The notes beneath the pieces are model-generated. The model searched no databases. It was given only the letters and a program-made list of their open reading frames with translations, and was not told the DNA's origin. From Zanthoxylum bungeanum (taxonomy: Eukaryota; Streptophyta; Magnoliopsida; Sapindales; Rutaceae), in the NCBI GenBank assembly GCA_019454045.1, contig SKCR01020750.1, positions 186,001 through 250,000 on the forward strand: a DNA stretch of 64,000 nucleotides. The letters run 5' to 3'. Shown piece by piece: positions 22,412 to 35,213 of the stretch. The position numbers and the translations under genes were made by a program. Position 1 is the stretch's first letter. Every line of letters starts with the position of its first letter.

Positions 22412-24386
22412 CCAACATCTCGGTGCCTGTTTGAGACCATATAGAGATTTGTTCAACGTGCAAACCAAGTTCTCCTTTCATATTTCAGCAAAACCTTCTG
22501 GTTGGAGCATATAAATTTCTTCTTCAAGTTATCAATGAAGAAATGCAGTTTTCACATCCAAATGTTCTAGATGTAGATCAAAAGTAGCACACATTGCCCG
22601 GACTACTCTGACTGTTGTAAGTCGAACCACCAGAGAAAATATCTCGTTGAAATCAGTCACTTCTTTCTGAGCATATCATTTCACCACCAATTGTGTACGA
22701 TACCGTTCCACTTGATCATTTTTATCTCGCTTGATCTTGTAGACCTATTTATTACCAATGACTTTTCTTCCACGTGGTAATAGTACTAGGTCTCATGTAT
22801 TGTTTCTATGTAAAGCTTTTATTTCTTCTTGCATTACTGTCAACCACAAAGGTGCATTTACGTCTTTTGTAGCTTCATGGAAAGTTGATGGCTCTCCATC
22901 CTCTGTTAGAAGACAGTATGCAATGTTACTCTCTGTAACATACTCTGAGTGCCAACCTGGAGGTCTTCTCTCTCGAGTTGATCGAAGGACTTCAGAAGCT
23001 TCAAACTCTACTGGTTCTTGTACCTCGTGCTCTGGTGCTGCTTCAGAAGAATCTGAATTTTCTTGTTCTGGATTATTTTCCACCAGTACTGTTGTAGTCT
23101 CTGTACTTTCTTTAAAAGTGTTATCATTTCCTTCTTTCTGCAGTTGATCTTCTGCAAATATCACATCTCTACTGATAATGATCTTGTGGGAAGTGGGATC
23201 CCACAAGCGATACCCATTTACTCCATCAGCATAACCCAAGAAAATATATATTTCATATTTTTTGGATCTAGTTTTGTTATTTCTTGAGCGTTGTACATCA
23301 CGTACACAGGACAACCAAAAATATGAAGAGATGTGTAATCAGCTGGTTTTCCGCTCCATATCTCCATCGCTGTCTTCAAATCATTGCAGTTGATGGAGAT
23401 CTATTTACAACATAACATGTTGTATGAACTACTTCTGCCCAAAAGTATTTTGGTAGACCCGCTGTTCTGAGCATAGCTCTTACTCTTTCCAGCAGCGTTC
23501 TATTCATCCTTTCTGCCACCCAATTTTGTTGAGGAGTGTAAGGTGTAGTAGTCTGTCTTTTGATGCCTTCTTGCTGACAATATACATCAAAATTCTTGAT
23601 GTAATATTCTCCTTCATTATCTATCCTTAAACAGTTGATTCTCTTTCCAGTTTCAACTTCAATTTGTGATTTGAAGTTTCTGAAAACTGGCATCACATCT
23701 GACTTGTTCTTGATCGGGTTCACCCAACATCTTCTAGAAAAGTCGTCAATAAATGATACAAAATATTTTGCTTTCCCCAGAGATTGAACTGGTGCTTCCC
23801 AAACATCAGAGTGAATCAACTCTAAAATGGTTTTACTCTGGGCACTTGACTTGCTGAATTTTAATCTGTTTCGCTTACTTGTAACACAATACTCACAAAA
23901 CGGTAGACTAACGGCTTTCAAGCCTGGGAGTAGCTTTTGATTGACGAGAATCTTCATTCTCTGTTCTGATATGTGGCACATTTTCTGGTGCCACAACATA
24001 GAAGCTTCCTCTCCAGAATCCAGTGATGCAACCGATGTAGTTGCTTCCTGAATCGAGTCTCCCAAGAGCATATACAAGTTTGCTGAGATCTTTTCAGCTT
24101 TCAAGACAGTAAGTGCTCCATTCACAATCTTTAATACCCTATTTTCAACAACGGTCTTGTATCCAAGGTCATCTAACTGTCCAACTGACAGAAGATTTTT
24201 CTTCATTCCCACAACATCTCGAACATCTTGTACAGTGCGAATAGTATCATCGTACATCTTTATTTTAATGGCTGCAATCACAATAATTTTCAAGGCATGA
24301 TCATTGCCTAGAAAAACTGATCCTCCAAAGATAGGTTCATAATGACAAAACCATTCTCTCCTATAGGTCATGTGCAATGTTGCTGA
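22412..24386 (-). pseudogene. pol: H pol: end of protease, integrase and start of reverse transcriptase
   Basis: Begins ATLHMTYRREWF, just after the protease active site left on the other side of B. A pre-integrase zinc domain follows (LWHQKMCHISEQRM, about 23970-24010). The integrase core has IHSDVW (about 23810), RIDNEGEYY (about 23610) and NWVAERMNRTL, with 35 residues between the second Asp and the Glu as in DD35E enzymes; the usual G of QQNGVAER is W. A linker rich in E/P/S follows (23000-23200), then reverse transcriptase up to KQAPRCW at 22412, including DVKTAFLH. A frame change near 23370 and several stops in the reverse transcriptase kill it. Reverse transcriptase and integrase would copy and insert the element. 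Confidence 0.9.
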
Positions 24387-26314
24387 TGTTGGATAATTAT
24401 GACCCATAGCATCACTATTTGTACAGATCATGGTGTTGTTGTACAAATTAACTATGTGACCAAGTAGATTGCTCTCTTATCATTAAATATCCATAGTCAG
24501 AGTATTATCGAGATTGGACATCGATAATGCGGAAAAGACTAGTATTACATTTGTGCGCGTTGTGAGGGCATAACGGCATAGTTCTCATATATTTGGGTAA
24601 ATGATACTCATGCAAGTGTAATAGGAGGTTGTGTTTACCGATGGTACAGGAAACAGCTTCGCTCTGGATAGACCCCCTCGGAATTCCATTGGTAGTATGA
24701 CTATGTGTCTATGGAAGTCCGAAATCAGGGTAGGTGTATTTGGTCTTAACCTTAGACTTGCACCGCTAATACTTGCGACAATCAATATATTTTGGTTTTG
24801 GTCGTCCAGGGCTTTAACAGGTTCTGTGTACGCCTCTGCTGGGTATATTGAGAATCGTAGTGTGTTGGGTGTGATGTCAAGACGGAAGTATCACTCCAGT
24901 CATATGGAGATGATGATCGCGCAGGGATACAGAATTGGTTCTCTAAGGCTTGCAACCATCGGGATAATATGACTTGGTCATGATTATCTGATAATAAAGA
25001 GACTAGTTGCTAGTGATCTGATATATGCTTTGTACGGGGCAGACACTGTACCAGCCCCAGGCCTTGCATGTGATCATCCGATACTGGATCGAAATACGCA
25101 ATACTACGTATACTACGCCTGATATAGATAGCTTATTCTTGTAAGCATGTTTCTGGAGAATTGGGTAGGCATGGCGCTTTGCTAGAAGCCAACCTTGTCT
25201 TGTAAATCGGTACAAACGTAGTACTAGGTACTTACGTGTTCGGATAGTCTGACGACCGGATTTACTGCCAACATATCTGCGGATCTCATGGGTCGCTTCC
25301 CGAAGATTCACCGATGACGTATGACTCGCACTTTAATTAATATGGGATTAATTAGATGAGAGAGAAAATTAATATGGGATTATTTGCGGAGATAATTTAT
25401 CTGGGATAAAATATTATTAAAAGAGAGATAATGATTAATTTGGAATTAATCTATAAATTAATATATTCGATATATTAAACGAAATTGGATTTCGACGCGG
25501 AATTAAAATTAGATTTTAATTCGGGCGAACGAGTTAATTTAGAATTAATTCGTTAGCGACGTGAATAGTGATTTCGCTAGGCATAATCATTTAATTACGT
25601 CACGACGGAAAATTCGTTAATTCAGAATTAACGAACCCGAGCCCGGGATTGTTTGCGAGCGCATTTGTATTTCGAATTCGAGTAGGGCACGCAAGTCACA
25701 TCAAGCGTCAAATCACTAGTCGCATCAAGCGTCAAATCATTAGTCACTTTGAGTGATGTGATAACTAGTCACTTGATTGATTGAGTGATGTGAATAGTGA
25801 TGTGAGTGGTTGGAGCCTTAATGGCTTGACTTTTTGGAAAAGGCATAATTGTATATGTTTATTTGTTTTTTGAAAACAAATATCTAATACAATTTTTTGG
25901 TAACAACCAACTATCTCTCTTCACTTTGTTCTCTTCTCTCTCACGCCCACTGTGGGCTGTTTTCTCTTCACTGTTTCAGCTCAAAATCGTGAGCTAGGAG
26001 GAAGCATAGATTGATTTTTATGGCAAAAATCAAGAGTGCTAGCACACATAGGAGTCTTACGAAGGTGATAGGGAAACCCACCATGAGCTTGGGATCATTT
26101 AACAAAGCTTGGAGCTTAATGAAGAACCACCAAAGCTGAATCCATGGAGGACAGAATCTGTCACTGCCGAGCTTCAAGGAGGGCAGAAAATGAATTTTTG
26201 TTGTCCACCGCGTCGCTCAACCGATCGATGTAAGTATTCCGCAAATTTCTTCGATGTATTCACATGTGTTTTTATGCTTGTTAATTCGATCCTTGGGACC
26301 GTAGAACTCCAACA
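24387..26314 (+). repeat. 5' LTR of B (1928 bp)
   Basis: TGTTGGATAATT to CTCCAACA. Compared with the 3' LTR it lacks about 102 bp after 24480, between two ATCATT copies still present in the 3' LTR (32188 and 32290). The palindrome ladder is at about 25320-25640, and short repeats AAGTCACATCAAGCGTCAAA at about 25690-25800. Confidence 0.92.
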
Positions 26315-26315
26315 A

Positions 26316-26327
26316 TTGTATCAGAGC
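26316..26327 (+). other. Primer-binding site of B (one change)
   Basis: TTGTATCAGAGC, one base from the copia initiator tRNA-Met site kept in A, one base after the LTR end. Confidence 0.8.
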
Positions 26328-28700
26328 GTTCTTAAAAGTATGAAACTGATTTAGGTCTTAAAATTGGGTAAAATATGTTTGAGCATAATTTGATGAAATT
26401 GGATGATTAAGTATGCTTAAATTATGTTTAATTGAAGTTTGATTGGATCAATTTCATGAAAAATGGTTTGGAACAATTTTGCCCAAAATGTTAGGCTTGG
26501 CCGAAAATACATGATGCCCTAATTGTCTTGGATTTTTTATTTTGATTCATTGGATGAGTTGGAAATCAATTGGGAATGTTGATTTAATGTTGAATTTGAT
26601 TCAATTGGATTGGATTTAAAATTGGACATAAAAATCCTCTTTTTTCCGAGAGCATTATAGCATGAAATTGGGTTTGATTTTAGATAAAATGTGTTGGACA
26701 TGTTTTGTTGTTAATGAGCATGATTAATTAGACTAATTGATGTTTTGGAAATATTGATTTGGGTAATTAATTGTGTAATACACTTTTGTTAATTTAATTG
26801 AGAAATTTGGAATTTTTGGAATTAAATTAGTTGGGCTTAAATTGGATTTGGGCTTGAAAGTTGTAAATGGGCTAATTGGGCTTGGTTGTACCAAGTTGGG
26901 TTTAGGCTCAATTGGTTGGATCCAATTGGGCCCAAAACCGTTTCCATAAAGCCCAAATGCGACTAATAGACCTTAATTAGTTTAATTGGGCCTAATGGGC
27001 CTAAATTGATTTCTAGGCTTATGGGGTTACTCCTTGATTGGGCTTTGGTTATTGGGTTTGACCCAAGTTGACCAAAAGTCCACGCCTTAAAGAAATTAAT
27101 TAAAAGCCCATTCGACTTTAATTAAATTAACGTTGGACGTTAATCGGGCTTTGAGACCTGTAACGATTAAATTTGGAATTTAAGTCGTAAAGGTTTGTTA
27201 ATAAAGTGTAATATTTAATTTGGAATTAAATAGTGAATTAGTATTAAATACAAATTGAATTGGATTTAATTATGTAGTTTAATTTAATTCGAGAATTCGT
27301 ACTTTGAGTACTTATTCGCAAAACGAGTTTGACTCGCGCAAAATCAAATCGTTGTTTGAACATTGGATGGTCATTAATTATTTGGATTAGATTGATTGAT
27401 AACATGCTTGTGTGAATACATGGTTGCGATGCATGAATAATGTATATCGGATGGATATTAGATGGGTGGGGAAATTTTAGAAATTGTTGTAATAAATTTG
27501 GAATTTATTAATTGGACCTGCGTGTCCAGCCTATTACCTCCTTTCTCATTGTATTTCTCTTCTCATCTATTCCCCTCAATGTAAATGAGGTTTCTTTAGA
27601 AGTGTAGTGTAACGGGTAGAAGCAATACATGTGCTAGCGGGAGAGAGGAAATGGAGAGATTTGATCTAGGATCAATGTGTTAAGTATTCATCCGTATATC
27701 ATTATTATTTTATTTTATTATTATTTCTTTATTATGTATTTAGAATGCATGTTTAAGGGTGTATGATGATGAGACCTTAACAAATATAATAAATTGGTTG
27801 CCAATTTGCACGCGAAAAACCCTCACTAAATATTAAGCGTTTTTCCTTCCATTGAGTGATTCTTACTCAAGATCTAAGACTGGCATTGGTTTGTTGGCCA
27901 AAGTCAAGACCTTTGTCCGTAGAGGATGTGTTTGAATCATGAGAGCTTTGTTCCATATCGGTGTCTTGTCCAAGTTGTGGTTTGTTGGCCAAAGTCAAGA
28001 CCACTTCTTGTCCATCGACATTGATTACGAAGCTTTCCACAGTCAATGGGTTCCGCTTAACTGGGATCACTAAGTTTGTTGTGCCAAAGCCAAGGCTTAG
28101 TTGATTCAGAGGAAAAAAGTTAGGTAATATATTGGATATATTTGTATATATAAGATATATGTTTCGGACTTGGATGTCCCCCTACTGGATCTAGGAATTG
28201 GATTGGATCCAATTGATCTTAGAGATCTACCTAGTTAATTATCATACAATTTGTTGGCCAAAGTCAAGATTGTGTGATATTTAACGGGATCTAGCCACCT
28301 ACTAGGAAACACGGTTTCCCGAGTACTCGACAGAGGGTTAGAGGCTCGCCAAAAAATAGTGGGAGGCATGAATTGAATTTGCAATATTCGTTTAATTACT
28401 TGCCATACGCGCTCAAACAAATATCATTCGTCAAATAAATTAAATGTTAGTTGGACTAAAATTTAAATCGTTGTTTTAAAACAGTTGGAATGTATTCAAC
28501 TATTCATTTATAGTTGATTTTATAATTGGATTATATAATCATTATAATAAATAGTACCTAAATCGTTGATTAAATAGTTGGACTATTAGAATCAAGATAA
28601 ATTGAAAAATTCGTGATTAAAACATAATCCTGGGGAAAATTTATTAAACGACTTAATTTTCAAATTGGGAAAAAATTTCATGATGGTCCTGGAAACAAAT
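26328..28700 (+). other. Leader of B, no intact gene
   Basis: Collinear with the A leader. TTTGTTGGCCAAAGTCAAGA recurs near 27888, 27985 and 28250, with a variant at 28075. Palindromes with a TGG centre recur (for example near 27175-27230 and 28490-28580). An antisense frame at 27867-28070 is open but is not kept cleanly in A, so I do not call it a gene. Confidence 0.6.
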
Positions 28701-29200
28701 AAGTTACTTTATTTGATAAAAATAACATATTAGGCCTAAGCCGGAGTTAAGCAAATAGTAGAGCATGATCTTGGAAGATTCATGTGATGATAACTTTAAT
28801 GCTAATCCATTATGCTTGCCGAGTAAACTCCTTAATTTCTTAATCAGAACTAAGGATTAGATTCTTAAGTATGATAATGAAATTGAAGGATCTTCTTAGA
28901 TCTTAGATTACTAAAATTGCAGTAATAACTCTTGGAGAGTTAATGGCTATTCTCAAGGAGATAAAGCCAAACTTTACAATAGGCAAGAAGCGCAAGGCGC
29001 ACTTACTTCGAAATTCTCGAAGGCCAAGGCTTGGCCAAAGGCTTCTGAAATATGGAAAAGGGCAAAGGCAAAATCATTATAATATTCGGGGAAGATAAAG
29101 GACATATCCCAAAATGTCTGCCTAAATTGTGGCAAACGGAATCGCGGAAGCGTGACTGCCGTTTGGACAAGACAAATATAAAGGAATTGAAGACGGGCAA
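28700..29200 (+). pseudogene. gag: gag relic of B
   Basis: Decayed gag: LGELMAILKEIKPNFTIGKK near 28935-28995 and a zinc knuckle at 29119-29159. In the knuckle CLNCGKRNRG is readable, the usual histidine is arginine and the frame is lost before the last cysteine. Position after the leader and before integrase fits copia gag-pol order. Limits are approximate. Confidence 0.5.
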
Positions 29201-29759
29201 GGCTCTGACTTCGAATATGTTTGTCATAAATATGTTCACTACTAGTATAAAATTGGATTTCAAATACTTAGTGTGGTACATAAATATATACTGGTGTGCA
29301 GAATCTGCTATGAGCAGGATACTGACTTCAGTTGAGATTTATCTGCGAATCGAAAGCAGGATGAAAATCTTTGTTTTAACCGTAGATACCTAAGTTAGGA
29401 ACTACCCTCGGGTTGTGTACTTAAATTGGAAACTATATAAATGTAACTAGTTTGAATAGAAACATATCTCTATATCAGTGTATTATTCGTTGCGGATATA
29501 CCTTTATATTCTAGAACACTAAAGTGTTTTATTATATAAAGATATTGAGATAAACACATTAGATGTGAATAACAGTATTTATATTTTGAATATAAATAAA
29601 TCTCAAACGTATAACATGACAAACAATAGCTCAAACTAATTTGATCAGTTGAAACATATTGTTGCATTGTTGTCTGGGACACAATTTATAAAAGACTCGT
29701 ATATCCACACTTTTGAAGAGTGGGTACTAGGATAAATTTGATTCCAATCAAATAAAGTC

Positions 29760-32030
29760 TACGAATCTAGTTTATTAGGCAAAGTGCCTAAAACACATTT
29801 ACTTGGTAAAAGTGTAAATGCCACCGATCTGTTAGCCCTAGTTCATAGTGAAGCAAGTGGGCCCATATCTAGCTAGGCTAGAGGTGGATATGAATATTTC
29901 GTGACCTTTACTGATGTGGCATCTCGTTATGGTTATGTATTTCTTTAGAAACACAAATCGGAAACTTTTAAAGTTTCGACACGAAGTAGACAAACAGATC
30001 GGCTAAAGTATAAAATCGTCACGCTTAGACCATGATGAAAATACTTAAGCAATAAGTTTCTAATATACTTGAAAGAGTATAGTATTCTTTCAATGAGGAC
30101 TCCTCCCGGAACATGTCATCCTGACGGTGTGTCCGAACCGAGTAACCGAATTTTATTGGACATAATAAAGTTAATCATGAGTCACTCTGAGCTACCATTT
30201 CCTTCAACGGATACATATAAACAGTGCAGAACTTATTTTGAATAAGGTTCCATAAAAATCTGTTTGACAGATTTCATATTCGATATGAACATGAAAGAAA
30301 CTGGGTTTTCTCATTCCTGAAGATTTGGGAATGCTAGGCATATATTTGGATGATACCAAACTAGAACCCAAATCGGATTAGTGCCAAAGTCGTTGGTTAT
30401 CCTAGGGAAAACAAAGTATAGTACTTATACAACTCACTAGAGAACAATGTAATTGTTGCTCACCATGCGATTTTCCTAAGAGAAACACCGATATGCAGTG
30501 GTAAGTGGGAGGAAAGTAAAACTCGATAAAATCGGAGAGTATACTGTTCCAGGCACCGATTCCTTAATGGAACACATATAGTTCATCAAGGATGAAACTA
30601 TACCATAATCTTCGAATACACAAGAACCACGTAAGTCGGAGAGAGTCAGAAAACAACCTGGGGTATGGGTTTCAGATCTCACCTCATAAAGATGTCAATC
30701 TTATTGAGGAATACGAACTGACAACGTATGAGGAAGTGATACAAGGTATCGACTCCCTAATTATGGAAAAGTGCCATGACTTCCGAAATGGATTCCATGT
30801 ATACCAACTATGTTTGGACATTAGTTGATGTACCGCAAGGCATTGTGCCTATTGGTACTATATGAGTCTTCAAGGAAGACATACATGGAAGGCAACATAC
30901 CAACGTATAAAGCTAGGCTTTTAGCGGAAAGGTATCGTTATCAACATTATGTTGATTACGATTCAACCTTTTACCTGTTGCCACGGTAAATCCATTTGGA
31001 TAATGATTGCTAATGCTGCATGTTTCATTTATGAAATGTGGCAGCTAAATGCCAAAACTGCTTTCCTCAACGGAAACCTTTTGGAGGATGTTTACAACAT
31101 CCTGACGGTTTTTTCGTACCAAAACTAGCAAACAAGGTTTACAGGTTATTCGATCAATGTTTAGATTAAAGCAAGCATTGAGTTCTTGGAATTATCTTTT
31201 TGATGTAATCATAATGGTGTATGATTTAATTCAAAACGAAATGATTCTTGTGTATATAAGGAGGTTAGTGGGAGCGCACTGACAATGAATGTCCTAAAAT
31301 AATGATGACATGTCATTTCTTGGAAATGATATTCCCATATATAATCGGGGAAAGCTTGGCTTTCACGTAAATTCTCCGTAGAATTCTTGGGAGAAAGAAC
31401 ATTTATTCTAGGAATAAAGATCTACTAGGATAGATCTAAAAGTTGTTAACACTCTCCGAGAAATCGTACATTGAAAAATGTATGTGACCTGGTGTCTCAT
31501 ACGCTTTGAGCATATGAAGTCACAAACAGGCCAATCCAAGTGATAGTCACTGGATTGATGTTAAGAATATCTGTTAGTATCTTAAAGAACTAAGGATGCT
31601 ATCTTAATCTATGGAGATAGAGAACTTGAAGTGACTGGAATCACTGCTGCAAGTTTCCTAATCGATAAAACGACTATAAGTCGCAAAAGGTACTATACAG
31701 TTTGAATAACGGAACAGTGAGCTTGAAATCTTCCAAGCAAGATACTTTTACCGAATAAACAACAAATGCGGGTTATTATTGCAGCTGAGGCAGCAATAGA
31801 ATCCATTTGGGTTGATAATAAATCTAATTAGATTAGATATAGTTCTATTAGCAACTGAGCTAGGCTTCAGCACAGGCTAAAGAATTAATGGTCTCATCAA
31901 CGATCCAGATACATACTTCATATATTCATCTGATTCATTCGGATCATACATCGTGGTGATGTGATGATCGAATAAATCGCATCAGATGATAATCATGCAA
32001 ATCCGCTGACGAAAACATTCTCAGCAGTTT
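29760..32030 (+). pseudogene. pol: pol relic of B: integrase, reverse transcriptase, RNase H
   Basis: Pieces in the expected copia order. Integrase zinc-domain end and core start are at about 29770-29960 (ESSLLGKVPKTHLLGK, then GGYEYFVTFTDVASRYGYVF). The integrase tail and linker are at 30300-30700 (LGMLGIYLDDTKLEPKSD). Reverse transcriptase is at 30710-31200 (WQLNAKTAFLNGNLLEDVY near 31040-31100). RNase H end is at 31750-32030 (IIAAEAAIESIWVDN, later DDNHANPLTKTF). Stops and shifts are dense. The motifs differ from H, so A/B is another copia lineage. Confidence 0.8.
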
Positions 32031-32079
32031 GAGCCAACAGTACATAGTTCGGGTGTCAGACACTCGAATGACTGGCTAT

Positions 32080-32095
32080 AGGCCAAGTGTGAGAT
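32080..32095 (+). other. Polypurine tract of B (degraded)
   Basis: GGCCAAGTGTGAGAT immediately before the 3' LTR. Copia elements usually have a purine run such as AAGTGGGAGAT here; two changes are visible. Confidence 0.6.
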
Positions 32096-34105
32096 TGTTG
32101 GACAATTATGACCCAAAGCGTCACTATTTGCACAGATCATGGTGTTGTTGTACAAATTAACAATGTGACCAAGAAGATTGCTCTCTTATCATTTGTGATT
32201 AGATCACCAAGATGTATAAATGATAGGAGGTCTTATGATTAGTTCCTGGATTGAGATGATATGAGACAGTATCAATCCATGAAGGATAAATCATTAAATA
32301 TCCCTAGTCAGAGTATTATCGAGATTGGACATCGATAATGCGAAAAAGACTAGTATTACACTTGTGCGCGTTGTGAGGGCATAACGGCATAGTTCTCATA
32401 TATTTGGGTATAGGATACTCATGCAAGTGTAATAGGAGGTTGTGTTTACCGATGGTATGGGAAACAGCTTCGCTCTGGATAGACCTCATTGGAATTCCAT
32501 TGGTAGTATGACTATGTGTCTATGGAAGTCCGAAATCATGGTAGGTGTATTGGTCTTAACCTGAGACTTGCACCGCTAATACTTGCGACAATCAATATAC
32601 TTTGGTTTTGGTCCTCCAGGGCTTTAACAGGTTCTGTTTACGCTTCTGCTGGGTATATTGAGAATCGTAGTGTGTTGGGTGTGATGTTAAGACGGAAGTA
32701 TCACTCCAGTTATATGGAGATGATGATCGCGCATGGATATAGAACTGGTTCTCTAAGGGTTGCAACCATCGGGATAATATGACTTGGTCATGATTATCCG
32801 ATAATAAAGAGACTAGTTGCTAGTGATCTGATATATGCTTCGTACGGGGCAGACACTGTACCAGCCCCAGGCCTTGCATGTGATCATCCGATACTGGATC
32901 GAAATACGCAATACTACGTATACGACGACTGATATAGATAGCTTATTCCTGTAAGCATGTTTCTAGAGAATCGGGTAGGCATGGCGCTTGCTAGAAGCCA
33001 ACCTTGTCTTGTAAATCGGTACAAACGTAGTACTAGGTACTTATGTGTTCGGATAGTCTGACGATCGGATTTACTGCCAACATATCCGGGGATCTCATGG
33101 GTCGCTTCCTGAAGATTCACCGATGACGTATGACTCGCACTTTAATTAATCTGGGATTAATTAGATGAGAGAGAAAATTAATCTGGGATTAATTGCGGAG
33201 ATATTTTATCTGGGATAAAATATTATTAAAAGAGAGATAATGATTAATTTGGAATTAATCGATAAATTAATATATTCGATATATTAAATGAAATTTGATT
33301 TCGAAGCGGAATTAAAATTAGATTTTAATCGGGAGAACGAGTTAATTTAGAATTCGTTAGCGACATGAATAGTGATTTCGCTAGGCATAATCATTTAATT
33401 ACGTCTCGACGGAAAATTCGTTAATTCGGAATTAACGAACCCGAGCCCGGGATTGTTTGCGAGCGCATTCGCATTTTGATTTCGAGTGTGGCACGCAAGT
33501 CACATCAAGCGTCAAATCGATAGTCGCATCAAACGTCAAATCATTAGTCACTTTGAGTGATGTGACAACTAGTCACTTGATTGATTGAGTGATGTGATGT
33601 GAATATTGATGTGAGTGGTTGGATCCTTAATGGCTTGACTTTTGGAAAAGGCAAAATTGTATATGTTTATTTGTTTTTGAAAAAAATATCTAATAAATTT
33701 TTTTGGTAACAACCAACTCTCTCTTTTCTCTCACGCCCACTGTGGGCTGTTTTCTCTTCACTGGTTCAGCTCAAAACCGTGAGCTAGGAGGAAGCATAGA
33801 TTGATTTTTGTGGCAAAAATCAAGAGTGCTAGCACACATAGGAGTATTGCGAAGGTGATACGGAAACCCACCCGTGAGCTTGGGATCATTTAACAAAGCT
33901 TGGAGCTTGATGAAGGACCACCAAAGCCGAATCCATGGAGGACAGAATTTGTCACTGCCGATCTTCAAGGAGGGCAGAAAATGAATTTTTGTTGTCCACC
34001 GCGTCGCTCAACCGATCGATGTAAGTATTCCGCAACTTTCTTTGATGTATTCACATGTGTTTTTATGCTTGTTAATTCGATCCTTGGGACCGTAGAACTC
34101 CAACA
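32096..34105 (+). repeat. 3' LTR of B (2010 bp)
   Basis: TGTTGGACAATT to CTCCAACA, longer than the 5' LTR because it keeps the segment lost there. The palindrome ladder is at about 33140-33440. Confidence 0.92.
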
Positions 34106-34998
34106 GCTGCAGAATCAACCAGCCATGCATCACTTAGCTGTTTTCTGCTATCATTGGATATCATTGCTACTTCACTATAAAGTGCGCCATCTTCTTCAAA
34201 AGTACTTGCAACACATCCCTGAGATTTTGTTGCAACATGGGCTTTTTCTCCACCATTCTTCAGATTCCAACAATCTTTCTTGACTTCTCATTTTTTGCCA
34301 CAGTTGTAGCATTTAATATTCTTCTTACTTTCAAATTTTGATCTGCCATGGTTTTGACTCTCACTTGAGCCACGTTCTGTTGATATCCATCTTGTCATCG
34401 CCAATGCTTCCACTTGTTGCGAACTGGATGATCTGTCTTCCTTATTTTTGCACCTAGACTCTTCTTACAGAGCAGTAGCTGCAACTTCGTCAAAGACTAG
34501 ATTACCGGTGACAACATTACTTGTCAAGTTGATGATAAGTTGATCATACGAATCAGGCAGACTTTGAAGTAGAATCTCTTCACGTTCATTTGTTGATATA
34601 CTATAATCCAACACAATGAGTTGGGAAAATAGTGTATTCAAGTTGTTGATGAGATCCGTCATGGATGTGAACTCACTCATTCAAAGACTGTAAAGACTCC
34701 TCTTCAAGAAGATCTTGTTGTGTAGTGACTTGACCTCGTACAATTTGGTAAGTGCATCCCAAATCTCTTTTGCAGTCATCTTCTCTGCAACACTGGATAA
34801 CACAGAATCTGTTAAGGCTAGATGCAAGTTGCCTATAGCGTTGTCATCCATATCCTTCCATTTTTCATCAGTCATTCCACTTGGTCTCTCACCAATTGCC
34901 GCCAAGTAATTGTCTTTTCTCAAGATTGCTTTTATTTTAAGTTTCCATAGGGAAAACTTACTCCCTTTTAACTTCTCAATTTCGAACTTTCCTGCCAT
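34106..34998 (-). pseudogene. gag: H gag and start of protease
   Basis: Starts MAGKFEIEKLKGSKFSLWKL at 34998, the usual copia gag opening with a conserved W (FSLWK). It continues through IWDALTKLYEVKSLHNKIFL. One TGA at 34681-34683 interrupts an otherwise open frame to about 34465. Further on are a zinc knuckle (KCYNCGKK, about 34285-34310) with decay, and the protease active-site start LVDSAA next to 34106, where B is inserted. The frame between about 34110 and 34460 has shifts. Gag would package the RNA; the protease would cleave the polyprotein. Confidence 0.88.
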
Positions 34999-35044
34999 GT
35001 TTCTGATGACGATCAGCTTCTCACTTGAACCGGTTTTTTACTAT

Positions 35045-35180
35045 TTCATCGTGAATAGTATCGTATAAGGGAATAGTACCATATACTTGAATAGTACCGA
35101 ATACGTGAATAATACCGTATATGTGAATAGTACCATATACGTGAATAATATTATACTGTATATGTGAATAGTCTCCGTTA
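35045..35180 (-). repeat. ~18-bp tandem array in H leader
   Basis: About seven copies of GTGAATAGTACCATATAC with small changes lie between gag and the primer site. No ORF of note runs through it. Confidence 0.8.
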
Positions 35181-35190
35181 ATAGTAACCC

Positions 35191-35212
35191 TGAACCTGAA
35201 GCGCTGATACCA
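35191..35212 (-). other. Primer-binding site of H
   Basis: On the minus strand TGGTATCAGCGCTTCAGG, close to the initiator tRNA-Met site, one base from the LTR. Confidence 0.85.
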
Positions 35213-35213
35213 C

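Larger units (their letters stand above)
24387..34105 (+). mobile_element. B: full-length copia element inserted in H
   Basis: Two LTRs (24387-26314, 32096-34105), primer site, leader, gag and pol relics in order. Flanks GCTGA (24382-24386) and GCTGC (34106-34110) look like a 5-bp TSD with one mismatch, and removing B makes the H protease coding sequence run on. The coding part is full of stops and shifts, so B is dead. It is inverted relative to A. Confidence 0.92.

Noticed and set aside
27867..28070. Antisense ORF with DGQEVVLTLANKPQLGQD in the B leader
   Set aside because: Differences from copy A are mostly not at third positions in this frame, and the frame breaks in A. Chance ORF over a repeated motif.
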